Shown here: positions 21,465 through 29,759 of the stretch, piece by piece
Numbering within the stretch: position 1 is the first letter of the stretch
How the letters are laid out: each line of letters opens with the position of its first letter
Virus record (IMG/VR): IMGVR_UViG_3300024239_000176
Location: 1 to 57,494 of that record
Source: a virus
Length of the DNA: 57,494 nucleotides
Reading direction: 5' to 3' (one strand)
The notes under the pieces: generated by a model
What the model saw: only the letters and a program-made list of their open reading frames with translations
Database searches by the model: none
What the model was told of the DNA's origin: nothing
Program-made: the position numbers and the translations under genes

Positions 21465-24302
21465 ATGAAAGTAACCAGTACCACCAAAGAAAACTCAGCG
21501 GCTGTAGTAGGCTATCAAGAAGTATCAGAAATGACTCTGGCTAACTCGCCTGAATTCATTGCCATATTCCAAAAGAGCTTATATCAATACCACTCTTTGG
21601 CTATGGTAAGGGAAACTATCACAAACGGTTGGGATGCCCATATTGAAAAGGGTATTGATACCCCTATCCAAATTGACATCACCGATACCATGTTCACCAT
21701 CAAAGACTTTGGTTTAGGTATTCCTCACTCACTAATGGGCAAAATTTATGGCACCATTGGGGAAGGAACCAAATCAGGGGATTCTCGAAGTACAGGCGGC
21801 CTAGGGCTAGGATGCAAATCACCCCATGGCTATACCGATGCATTCGAAGTTATCTCTTGCTGTAATGGCACCAAGACAATCTATCAGATAGTCAAAGCCT
21901 CTAAGCTTACCCAAGGCAGGCCAGCCATTGTAAAAATCATGGAAGCCCCAACCACTGAAACAGGGCTTACTGTCAATATCCCGCTTAAACCTCATGATGC
22001 TAGCACCATCGTTAAGTATGCTCGTAACGTAGTATACAGCGGGGATATTCCAGCAGTGATAACCTTTAAGGGCGCTCCTGATAATGAAATCCGTGGTATT
22101 AATCTGAGCAGAGAAGCCAATGCTTTCACTGTTCTAATGCCAAGTGATGCTATCCAACTGCCTACAGTAGGCAATAGCCTTAACGTGCGTTACGCTAACA
22201 TCGTATACCGTTTCCCCGACCTAGAAGGCGTGGAAAATATGGATTACATCACTGCTTATAAAGAAGTTGTCAGCCTGCTCTCCGTAGTCAAAGACGACTG
22301 TTATGATTATGGATGCCTTATTATTCAAGCTGCCCCTGATTCACTGGTAGTACACCCTAGCCGTGAATCACTGTCCGTAACTTCTGAAAACATCAAAGAA
22401 CTCACTAAATTACTTAACACCTTTATCGAAGGGGTGAAAAAAGCAGAAGAGCCTTTATGGACACTGCTGCCAAAGCACATAGAAAAAGTGATTGATGAAA
22501 CTGATGCAATTATTGGCAGAAGGAAAAAAGAAGGACGCCATGACCGCTATAGTATAGATATTTCTCCATTGCCTAAAGACATGCCATTAACCGTAATGGC
22601 GCAGAAACTTTTTAATATAGCTGATTCTAAATTAAAAGAAACTACTTTAGATGTTGTTCACCGTATCTTGGCGTATAAAAGGGTGGATAGCTATGAAAAA
22701 TTAGCCTTCTGTAAATTGTTCCAATTACAAAATTTAAAGAGCTTTATTAACCCCACTACGATATTTAATCAAAAATTACCTAAAGGGGCTTATTGTGATT
22801 TAAACCTTTTAGATGCAGTAATGAAACAGTTGGGAATTGAATTAAGCGAAGTTCCTAAAAATGATATAATCAATGTGGACTTTTCAGATGTGCTTGAATT
22901 GTCTTATGGCAAAGCAAGAGACATCCAATTCAAACATTACCCTGATAGTTCTGCGTATTTATTGAATCTAACTGCTGCTAATTACCTTGAACACAATATA
23001 GATAGTTCAATGCATGTTATTCCCTTGACCTTGAAAAATGTTCAAAGATTGGGGGAATATAAAGTACCATTGCAAAAAGTGACACCCTTAATGAATAAAG
23101 TGGTAATCATAACTGATGTACTGAATACTACTTTCCGCAGAATTCGTGACAGAATCATGTTTGGAAAATTCAAACATAAGGTGGACACTGTTACCCCTTT
23201 GGTTATCAAAGGGGATAAAAAAGAAGCGGTTCGTAAAGCTTTAATTGCAGAATTAGAAGCTGAAGGATACGAAGTAGTTGATTTGTTCATTAAGAGCAAA
23301 GCAGAACAGCAAGCTCATGACGAGATTGTGAATAAGCGTAAAGCTACTTTAGCTCTGAATAAAGCCAACAAAGTAAAAACTGTTGCGGTTGCCCCACTGC
23401 ATCTTTCAAAGACAGCCAACGATTCAGTGGTGATGGTTGAAATGCCTGCATCTACAGCAGCCCCTATGGAAACCCCTTCTCTATTGCTTCTGTTAAATAA
23501 GAGTGGATTGTTAAGCCCTGAGATGAAAATCTTAGGTGATACAAAATCCCCTTCTATTGATTTATACAAAACTATTTCTGCTTTACAGAAATTAACGAAA
23601 AGTAGTGTATATATCACAAAGCGGGCAGTGGAATATCGTAAATGGCTAAAAGCCAACACTTTGCCAAAAGGGCAAAACAACCATGTTGTATCGTGGATAG
23701 TTGATGCGATTGAAGAGCTTTATAAGCGTGTTAAGTTACCTAACAACTTAGCTGATGCTCTTTATTTAAGTCACTATTGTAGCTCTCTTTCTTCGGTATT
23801 CTTTGTAAGTAATACAGAAGTGGATACCAAGTATGGCAAAATTAAAGTGAGATACGATAAATTTGATTTATTTAGAAGTTGCACCAGTAGGGATGATTTA
23901 TTCATTACTCTGTTGCTAACTGAAAAAGCACATTCGTTAGTTAAACTTAAGAATTTTGCAATCCTCGATGAAAATTCGGAAGAATGTAAATTCTTGCTAT
24001 TGTTAAAAGATATTATCCCTTCATTAAAACCTCTGGTAAATGAGTACCCTGAAGAAATGAAGCGGGTACAGAATATCATTAATGATATAACCAAAAAGAT
24101 GACGTATTCTAAAAGGGTATTAGAATTAGCAGCATTGCTTGAAAATTCAGTGCTGCCTAATTATATCAACTACTCTATGATGAAAACGTTTGCCCAAAAT
24201 AATGAACCTGATGACGAAACCTTGGTTCCTGTCATTAAACTACTGCTAGATAACTTGAGGAAACAACATGGACAACCAAAAGAATCAGCCACGGCTGATT
24301 AA
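21465..24302 (+). CDS. rIIA-like GHKL ATPase
   Basis: This 945-residue protein resembles phage rIIA proteins, including the one at position 25 of N4. The N-terminal GHKL (Hsp90/gyrase B) ATPase domain is clear: N-box RETITNGWDAH (Glu50, Asn54, Asp57), G1 DFGLGIP (Asp81), and G2 GGLGLGCKSPHGYT (111-124). The long C-terminal part, which is more AT-rich, is not recognised. In T4, rIIA with rIIB protects against the RexAB exclusion system; in N4-like phages the role is unknown. The start has only a weak ribosome binding site, perhaps because the HNH gene was inserted upstream. It overlaps the rIIB-like gene by 35 bases. Confidence 0.9.
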   Translation: MKVTSTTKENSAAVVGYQEVSEMTLANSPEFIAIFQKSLYQYHSLAMVRETITNGWDAHIEKGIDTPIQIDITDTMFTIKDFGLGIPHSLMGKIYGTIGEGTKSGDSRSTGGLGLGCKSPHGYTDAFEVISCCNGTKTIYQIVKASKLTQGRPAIVKIMEAPTTETGLTVNIPLKPHDASTIVKYARNVVYSGDIPAVITFKGAPDNEIRGINLSREANAFTVLMPSDAIQLPTVGNSLNVRYANIVYRFPDLEGVENMDYITAYKEVVSLLSVVKDDCYDYGCLIIQAAPDSLVVHPSRESLSVTSENIKELTKLLNTFIEGVKKAEEPLWTLLPKHIEKVIDETDAIIGRRKKEGRHDRYSIDISPLPKDMPLTVMAQKLFNIADSKLKETTLDVVHRILAYKRVDSYEKLAFCKLFQLQNLKSFINPTTIFNQKLPKGAYCDLNLLDAVMKQLGIELSEVPKNDIINVDFSDVLELSYGKARDIQFKHYPDSSAYLLNLTAANYLEHNIDSSMHVIPLTLKNVQRLGEYKVPLQKVTPLMNKVVIITDVLNTTFRRIRDRIMFGKFKHKVDTVTPLVIKGDKKEAVRKALIAELEAEGYEVVDLFIKSKAEQQAHDEIVNKRKATLALNKANKVKTVAVAPLHLSKTANDSVVMVEMPASTAAPMETPSLLLLLNKSGLLSPEMKILGDTKSPSIDLYKTISALQKLTKSSVYITKRAVEYRKWLKANTLPKGQNNHVVSWIVDAIEELYKRVKLPNNLADALYLSHYCSSLSSVFFVSNTEVDTKYGKIKVRYDKFDLFRSCTSRDDLFITLLLTEKAHSLVKLKNFAILDENSEECKFLLLLKDIIPSLKPLVNEYPEEMKRVQNIINDITKKMTYSKRVLELAALLENSVLPNYINYSMMKTFAQNNEPDDETLVPVIKLLLDNLRKQHGQPKESATAD

Positions 24303-25917
24303 AGTCGTTGCAGCTCTGGTCACTGCCCAAAATGTAACTATCTATGATAGTGAAGGTAATGCCTACATTTATGTTCAAGGCGACCCTATGATTCCCGTGC
24401 TCGCGGAAGAAGTCTTTCCAGAGCTGCGGGTAAAGGGTGAGGTGTACTTCAACCTCAACCGTAATGCCCAAGTGGAAAGCAAGGGTGTCTCTATAGAGGA
24501 ATACGAGAAGAAATCAGGCGTAGCTCGATTCTTTTCAGTTACCAAAAAAGCCTTGGCTTCTCTATTTGGTAAGAAATCCTCTGATGATGCCCCTGTAGAA
24601 CTCAAAGAGGAATTCATAGGGGATATTAGGCAAGCCCCTATTAACGCTGCTGCAAAAGCCTCTGAGGGCACTCAAACTGTCCCTAATGTGAATGCCTTGG
24701 CATCTGCTGAAGAAGTCTCAGAACTCCTCTCAGAAGCTTCTGAAGTGGTTCACTTAGACACACCTAAATCTATCCATATGGATGATGATGCGTGGGACGA
24801 AAAAACCAAAGTGCGGGAAGAAGCTAACACCACTGTCATTGCTGTTGTGGAAACCGAAAAAGGGGTAGCTATCATTCCAAATGCTGATGCCTTAGCCTCT
24901 CAAATAGCTCATGGTGTTAAAACACATAATACCAAGGGGGTAGATAGGCTCATGCAGCGTTTAGCGGCTATGACGACTAAACCGAACCATTCAGTGCAAG
25001 ATGTGCTGGCCTTTGTTGAAAAAGCAGATTTACCCTTAACCAATGATGGTGACATCATTATTTACAAACGGGTAAACAAGTGCCCTAGTAACACCAAGAT
25101 AGATGGTATCACTCTACCTGAACAAGTGTTTAAAGATTGCCATTCAGGCAATGTGAAACAGTGGGCAGGCTGTGAAGTCGTGGTGGATAAAAAGCTGGTG
25201 GACTTGGACAGGAAAAAAGACTGTTCCAATGGCCTCCATGTATGCACCCGCACTTACCTATCTACCTTCCATGGCAGTAATGTTCTATTGGGCTTACTTA
25301 GCCCTGAAGACATTCTAGCGGTGCCTGAACGTAACGTAAGTAAAGTGCGTACTTACCGCTATCGTTTGTTGGATGTGCTCGATGATGAATCAGCAAAATA
25401 TGTGCTATCACGAACACCGTCTACAACAATGCCTGACTCTTTAGCATTGATGCTAAACAAGGCAATTAAAGGGCTTTACCCTAAAGCAGCGTACAAGGTA
25501 ACTATTGGCGGGCATAACGGTAGCAATACCACTTATGCCCCAATAGACCTTAAACTTAAAAATGCTGCGGTAACAACCCCCACTGAGCAACCAGTGGATA
25601 AGCCAACTTCATTACCTCCCGAAGTTAAGCAGAATGTCGAACTGGAAGCTGCTTCTCGTGGCATTAACGAAGTGGAAAAAGCTCCGAGCCTGAAGGTGGA
25701 AACTGTTGAAGATGCAGCCAAAAAGGATGCCAAGGCAAGTAAACCAAGTAGCCGAGATGAGGTGAAAGCGTTGCTTGCAGGACATACGCCCTCTAACCTT
25801 CCCCTAGCCTCCAGCGTTCGTATTATGGAAATTAAAAAACGCACTAAGAAGTCCTTTGAATTCTTAGGAGTTTCTGGCGATTTCGTTAAAGTAATCACCG
25901 CTGCAACTAAGAAATAA
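24268..25917 (+). CDS. rIIB-like protein
   Basis: This 549-residue protein starts inside the rIIA-like gene with TTGAGGAAACAAC as ribosome binding site. The conserved rIIB core lies in the middle (about residues 225-395): DVLAFVEKADLPLTNDGDIIIY, a DCHSG turn, DCSNGLHVCTRTY, and SPEDILAVPE. Long acidic, Ala- and Lys-rich linkers lie on both sides, so the protein is longer than T4 rIIB. It presumably forms a complex with the rIIA-like ATPase. The stop overlaps an ATG at 25917, but a terminator hairpin follows immediately. Confidence 0.88.
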   Translation: MDNQKNQPRLIKVVAALVTAQNVTIYDSEGNAYIYVQGDPMIPVLAEEVFPELRVKGEVYFNLNRNAQVESKGVSIEEYEKKSGVARFFSVTKKALASLFGKKSSDDAPVELKEEFIGDIRQAPINAAAKASEGTQTVPNVNALASAEEVSELLSEASEVVHLDTPKSIHMDDDAWDEKTKVREEANTTVIAVVETEKGVAIIPNADALASQIAHGVKTHNTKGVDRLMQRLAAMTTKPNHSVQDVLAFVEKADLPLTNDGDIIIYKRVNKCPSNTKIDGITLPEQVFKDCHSGNVKQWAGCEVVVDKKLVDLDRKKDCSNGLHVCTRTYLSTFHGSNVLLGLLSPEDILAVPERNVSKVRTYRYRLLDVLDDESAKYVLSRTPSTTMPDSLALMLNKAIKGLYPKAAYKVTIGGHNGSNTTYAPIDLKLKNAAVTTPTEQPVDKPTSLPPEVKQNVELEAASRGINEVEKAPSLKVETVEDAAKKDAKASKPSSRDEVKALLAGHTPSNLPLASSVRIMEIKKRTKKSFEFLGVSGDFVKVITAATKK

Positions 25918-25923
25918 TGGGAT

Positions 25924-25952
25924 GCCCCTCAGTAATGGGGGGCTTACTTTTT
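25924..25952 (+). terminator. hairpin terminator between rIIB and next gene
   Basis: GCCCC (25924-25928) pairs within GGGGGGC (25937-25943) around an 8-base loop and is followed by TTACTTTTT. The T-tract touches the ATG at 25953. Confidence 0.65.
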
Positions 25953-26180
25953 ATGACTAAAAATCATTTGTACACCGTACTGATAAGCCTTTTTTCTTCG
26001 GTTCCTGTCGATTGGGAAACTTACTTCACATGGGGACAGAATGGCACTTTCATAGGACTTAAAACAGGAATAGACTTCTCTTTCTGGCAAGCCCATATGA
26101 GATATGCCGTAATTAGCAACGAGACTTTGCTAGTACTGGCTTCTCAAATTTACCACAATCTATTGCTTACTGAGGAGTAA
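25953..26180 (+). CDS. hypothetical protein
   Basis: This short protein has two possible starts: ATG 25917, overlapping the rIIB stop (87 residues), or ATG 25953 (75 residues), which I prefer because the longer form would be translated through the terminator hairpin. It is aromatic-rich (YFTWGQNGTFIG, FSFWQAHMRY) with a helical C-terminus. The stop comes two bases before the next start, whose Shine-Dalgarno GAGGAG lies in its last codons. No function can be assigned. Confidence 0.55.
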   Translation: MTKNHLYTVLISLFSSVPVDWETYFTWGQNGTFIGLKTGIDFSFWQAHMRYAVISNETLLVLASQIYHNLLLTEE

Positions 26181-26182
26181 GA

Positions 26183-26743
26183 ATGCAAAAGTCAATCAAA
26201 CTACGTTGCAGCGTCTGCGGTACACCCTTTGGGTCACTCCCAGAAAACGTAACTGCAAAAGGTGCTATGCAAGTATCAGACTCCCTTGGGGATGTGCATG
26301 TTATTGTTAAAGCCGATTTAGAGTTGCTTACTCATAAATTGAGCCATGTAGGCCGTGAAGTGATGTCTCACATGGAAATAACCAAAGACCTGCCTATCAG
26401 CGTATGTGAGCAATGTACTTGTGCTATTGAGTCTCTCACTGAGCAAGAACAGGCAGAAGACACACTAACTACCATGTGTCTAAGCTGCGAAGAATGCGGC
26501 AAAAACTCTTTGATTACCAATCCACTTACCGTAGTCGCCTTGCGTAAAACTGCACAAACAACTTTAGGGGTTACTCCTGAAGATGTTCATGCGGACTTCC
26601 TACGCTGGCCTATGCTAGCTGTAGTCAAACATTGTACTGACCATGCTTTCAGTGTCACTTTGGATGAGGCCAAAGAAGCACTGAAAGATGCTTCTAACGA
26701 ACCCGTAAATAAGGAGGGCGTATGTCCAGAAACCTTAAGCTAA
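26183..26743 (+). CDS. hypothetical zinc-binding protein
   Basis: This 186-residue protein has three CxxC-type pairs: CSVC (Cys9 and Cys12), CEQC near residue 74, and CLSCEEC near residue 97. They suggest one or two zinc ribbons. The remaining sequence is acidic and helical. Ribosome binding site GAGGAGTAAGA. It ends with a 22-base overlap with the next gene, so the two are probably co-expressed. A role in nucleic-acid or protein contacts is likely, but the family is not recognised. Confidence 0.65.
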   Translation: MQKSIKLRCSVCGTPFGSLPENVTAKGAMQVSDSLGDVHVIVKADLELLTHKLSHVGREVMSHMEITKDLPISVCEQCTCAIESLTEQEQAEDTLTTMCLSCEECGKNSLITNPLTVVALRKTAQTTLGVTPEDVHADFLRWPMLAVVKHCTDHAFSVTLDEAKEALKDASNEPVNKEGVCPETLS

Positions 26744-26928
26744 ACAACGGCCAAATAGCTAAGTATATGTATACTGACGATTTTGACAGACCAGTGTACG
26801 CTTTAGAAAATGGTCGTCGTGTGGTGTGTGTTAATGGGGACGGTACTTATCTCCATAGCTTATCCCCCACCTATGGCGAGCCTGATACCCCCTTAGTCCA
26901 TGATTATCAGCCTGTATCCCAAGACTGA
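26722..26928 (+). CDS. small hypothetical protein
   Basis: This 68-residue protein starts inside the previous gene with a strong GGAGG. It shows a beta-rich pattern (GQIAKYMYTDDF, VYALENGRRVVCVNGDG) and an acidic, Pro-rich end (DTPLVHDYQP). It could be a small SH3-like or beta-barrel domain. No function assigned. Confidence 0.6.
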   Translation: MSRNLKLNNGQIAKYMYTDDFDRPVYALENGRRVVCVNGDGTYLHSLSPTYGEPDTPLVHDYQPVSQD

Positions 26929-26948
26929 TAACTGTAAGGGGCAGGTGT

Positions 26949-27299
26949 ATGGAAAGCGAAGAATTCATACGGTTAACCTCTTTCCTGAGCTTTATAGCTA
27001 ATAGCCTGTTAGCTCAATGTCCTGAAGCCTTTGATGAAATGGCGGAGTTCGCTATTAAAGAGCAGAACTTCAAGTACATTGACCCTAACTTGTTAAGTAA
27101 AGATGAGTTAGCTTCTCTTGGCTGTGATGAAATTCAATCAGGGCTGTGGATATTGCCTATATTCATGTACCCCTTCTTGCAAAGTACTTTTGTAGGGGGT
27201 TATCATGATTCCCCTAGTACGCCAACCATAGTGGATAAACATCGGAAAGACCCTAATCAGGTCAGAACAATGTTACCCTATGGGGTGTACAAGTTTTAG
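26949..27299 (+). CDS. hypothetical protein
   Basis: This 116-residue protein has AAGGGGCAGGTGT as its ribosome binding site. The N-terminal half is helical (FIRLTSFLSFIANSLLAQ) and the C-terminal half has a compact, aromatic and Pro-rich region (LPIFMYPFLQSTFVGGYH). No domain was recognised. It is the last gene before a structured non-coding stretch and a terminator. Confidence 0.6.
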   Translation: MESEEFIRLTSFLSFIANSLLAQCPEAFDEMAEFAIKEQNFKYIDPNLLSKDELASLGCDEIQSGLWILPIFMYPFLQSTFVGGYHDSPSTPTIVDKHRKDPNQVRTMLPYGVYKF

Positions 27300-27300
27300 C

Positions 27301-27361
27301 TGCTGTCTAGCAATGCGACTGGCAAGGGTAGTCAGCAAGGTGACATAGGGGCTAGACAGTA
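27301..27361 (+). ncRNA. candidate structured RNA element
   Basis: CTGTCTAGC (27303-27311) pairs perfectly with GCTAGACAG (27351-27359); the stem can reach 11 bp (27301 to 27361) with one G-T pair. Inside, GACT (27317-27320) can pair with AGTC (27330-27333). The loop lacks tRNA features and the element has no T-tract of its own. It sits right after the 26949 gene stop and before a strong terminator, so it could be a stable 3' end, a regulatory leader or an independent small RNA. Confidence 0.35.
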
Positions 27362-27388
27362 CTCACTGACCTATTAACCAAACCCACT

Positions 27389-27414
27389 AACCCCTAGGAA
27401 ACCTAGGGGTTTTT
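27389..27414 (+). terminator. strong rho-independent terminator
   Basis: A 10-bp perfect stem (AACCCCTAGG with CCTAGGGGTT), a 3-base loop and T-tract separate the preceding middle genes from the AAA+ module. Confidence 0.9.
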
Positions 27415-27443
27415 CATTTTCTAATTATCGGAGTAATTCCAGT

Positions 27444-28298
27444 ATGGCTAGTTCAATTGCTTCTCAAAAGAGTGCTATCCAAGTTATTAACCGCATTCTT
27501 TCTAACTACCTAAAATCCCAAGGTAACATCCGCCCACACTTTCTATTATCAGGAAAAAGTGGCGTGGGTAAATCATTCATTTTAGAAGAGCTGGCTAAGA
27601 AACATGCCATTGCTTTTGTGAACATCAACGCAGCCCAACTTACCCGTGAAGGCATCTCAGGTAACTCATTATCTAAGAGTCTGGAAGGGCTTAAGCGTTT
27701 ACAGAATAAGCCTGCTATTGTCCTACTGGACGAATTTGACAAGCTGTTCAACGGGGTTAATGGCGGTACAGGGGATGAGCGTTCAGGAGTTCAATCTGAA
27801 ATCTTGCATATCATCTCTTCAGGTATTGCCCAGTTAATTGGTGATTACGGCCATTATATGGAAGTAAGCACACGGAACATCCTTTTTGTTTTTGCGGGTG
27901 CTTTCCTAGGCGAGGAACAGCTATCCCCCGAGAAACTGTTGAAAATGGGGATGTTCCCTGAACTACTCGGACGGGTGAATATCCATGTGCCCATCCCTGA
28001 TATTGATTGCGCGGATTTGATTAAAGCAATGAAAGCTGACCCATTATTGGCTCAATACTTCTTTGTGAACAACATCACTGAACCCGAGCAGAAAAACCAA
28101 ATCCAAGATGCCATTGCTATTGAATTGGAAAAACAGTTCAAAAACAACGTTATTGGGTATCGTTTGATTACTCGGTTAATCCACCAATACTTCTTATACG
28201 ATGGGGTTTTCCCAGTATACGAAGATTCAGTTTATGAAGAGGAAGACCTAGTGGCTACCTCTGAAGAGTTCACCAAAAAGATTGAGTTTGGAGAATAA
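27444..28298 (+). CDS. AAA+ ATPase, ClpX/FtsH-like core
   Basis: This 284-residue protein is a single AAA+ module. Walker A GKSGVGKS is at residues 37-44 and Walker B LLDEFDK at 94-100, followed by a GERSGVQ-type stretch and an FVFAGAF sensor region resembling ClpX. It lacks a zinc-binding or protease-binding domain, so it may act as a remodelling factor. It begins a run of co-directional genes (27444-31064) with CGGAGTAATTCCAGT as ribosome binding site. Similar ATPases are encoded by other N4-like phages. The partner is not known. Confidence 0.85.
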   Translation: MASSIASQKSAIQVINRILSNYLKSQGNIRPHFLLSGKSGVGKSFILEELAKKHAIAFVNINAAQLTREGISGNSLSKSLEGLKRLQNKPAIVLLDEFDKLFNGVNGGTGDERSGVQSEILHIISSGIAQLIGDYGHYMEVSTRNILFVFAGAFLGEEQLSPEKLLKMGMFPELLGRVNIHVPIPDIDCADLIKAMKADPLLAQYFFVNNITEPEQKNQIQDAIAIELEKQFKNNVIGYRLITRLIHQYFLYDGVFPVYEDSVYEEEDLVATSEEFTKKIEFGE

Positions 28299-28301
28299 GC
28301 C

Positions 28302-28616
28302 ATGCTGCTATTCCGTATTGACCATAAAGAGCTAGTCATTGAACACACAAATGACCCCACTGCTCAATTACAGAAACACAGCGTTTTCATTCAAGGGAAA
28401 CGCAGAGACAGGGTAACAGACCGTTACTACTGGACTGACGATATTAATGAGGCCATAGGCAATCTTAAATCTACTGTTGAAAAACAACAGCGTGATTTAT
28501 ATAGCCAAGTAGCCAAATTAAATCAAGCTGCTGAAGCATTGGATACTCAATTACTTCAGCAAATTACCGCTGCACGTAAAGCATTGCAAGATGCTAACGA
28601 TGACTGTTTCAACTAA
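28302..28616 (+). CDS. hypothetical protein with C-terminal coiled coil
   Basis: This 104-residue protein lies three bases after the ATPase gene. The first 50 residues are a small beta-rich domain (LLFRIDHKELVIEH). Residues about 50-100 form a coiled coil (LKSTVEKQQRDLYSQVAKLNQ). The coil could link the ATPase to other partners of the module. Ribosome binding site GAGAATAAGCC. No family recognised. Confidence 0.6.
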   Translation: MLLFRIDHKELVIEHTNDPTAQLQKHSVFIQGKRRDRVTDRYYWTDDINEAIGNLKSTVEKQQRDLYSQVAKLNQAAEALDTQLLQQITAARKALQDANDDCFN

Positions 28617-28656
28617 CCCCTAATCGCATATTAGTTACCCCCCCAGAGAGGCTATA

Positions 28657-29742
28657 ATGATTCCGTTAATTTCACACAAAGACGTTCCGAGCTGGTTCTC
28701 AGCAGTTTTATCTTCAGGTCTAAGCCCTATGTTATTAGGCGGTGTAGGTAAGGGCAAAAGCCACTTAGCTCACCAATATGCCGAAGACCGTGAATTACTT
28801 CTGCATACCATTTACCTTGATTCCATGTATGAAATGGACATCATTGGCTATGCTTCGCCCAACAAAGAAACAGGTAAATTTGAATACCTGCCTTGTGGTT
28901 TATTCCCATTGGAAGGTGAACCACTGCCTATTAACCCCAAAACCAGCAAGCCTTATAAAGGTCACTGTATCCTGTTTGAAGAATTTGGTAACTGTCCAAA
29001 GTCGATGCAGGTAGCAGCACAACGGGTAATTCTGGAAAAGTCAGTGGGTTCTCACAAATTGCACGAAAAGACCAGCATTATCCTATTAGGTAACAAAGTC
29101 GATTCTGGTGCTAATGCTCTGCCTATTTCAGCCGCTATCCGTACTCGTTGCGGTATTGCCGAACTCAATACTAAAAGTACTGAGTCAGCTATGGAATTTG
29201 TTGATTACATGAAAACTCACAACTTCCATCCTTCAGTTATTCGTTGGATTGAAGGCAACTATGATTGGGTTATAGTAGAACACCCTGACTTGATTAATGA
29301 TGGTGCATCACCCTTCATTACAAACCGTGGTATTGAAGCCTTATCTAACATCATGCACAAAATGCAGGAATCAGCGGATAAGCGTAATGTGCCATTAGTC
29401 ACTATCCTGCGTAACAAACTGCAAGTGATGCAATCCATCGTTGGTTATGATGCAGGTGCAGACTTCTTTAACTCTGTGCTAGTGCCTTCAGTAGGCTTGG
29501 ATGAAATCCTAAGCTCCCCAACCAGTGCCCAGATAGCTACTACTACTGCGGATACTCTGCGTATTGTCAGCTTCCTAGTAGGCAATGTATCAACCTCTGC
29601 GGATATTGATGCAACCTTGATTTATCTAATGCGTTTAGACCCTGCATTGCGTATGTCTATTGCTAACAAGCTAGTGGTGGCTTCACCTAACCTATTCAAG
29701 GGAACCAAGATAGAAGACCTTCTAACTTTCCCTTCTAATTAA
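28657..29742 (+). CDS. MoxR-family AAA+ ATPase
   Basis: This 361-residue protein has a Walker A GGVGKGKS (residues 28-35), Walker B ILFEEF (105-110), an LLGNKVDSG sensor-1 region, and an RTRC stretch near a sensor-2 position, all typical of MoxR ATPases. MoxR proteins usually act with VWA-domain partners to load metals or remodel proteins. The next gene encodes exactly such a partner. The start has AGAGAGGCTATA upstream. The role in the phage may be to remodel a replication or host complex; that is inference. Confidence 0.88.
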   Translation: MIPLISHKDVPSWFSAVLSSGLSPMLLGGVGKGKSHLAHQYAEDRELLLHTIYLDSMYEMDIIGYASPNKETGKFEYLPCGLFPLEGEPLPINPKTSKPYKGHCILFEEFGNCPKSMQVAAQRVILEKSVGSHKLHEKTSIILLGNKVDSGANALPISAAIRTRCGIAELNTKSTESAMEFVDYMKTHNFHPSVIRWIEGNYDWVIVEHPDLINDGASPFITNRGIEALSNIMHKMQESADKRNVPLVTILRNKLQVMQSIVGYDAGADFFNSVLVPSVGLDEILSSPTSAQIATTTADTLRIVSFLVGNVSTSADIDATLIYLMRLDPALRMSIANKLVVASPNLFKGTKIEDLLTFPSN

Positions 29743-29759
29743 CCTAGGAGATAGTGCAA

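Noticed and set aside
27301-27361. tRNA gene
   Set aside because: The inverted repeat could suggest an acceptor stem, but no anticodon arm, T-loop or CCA-like end fits.
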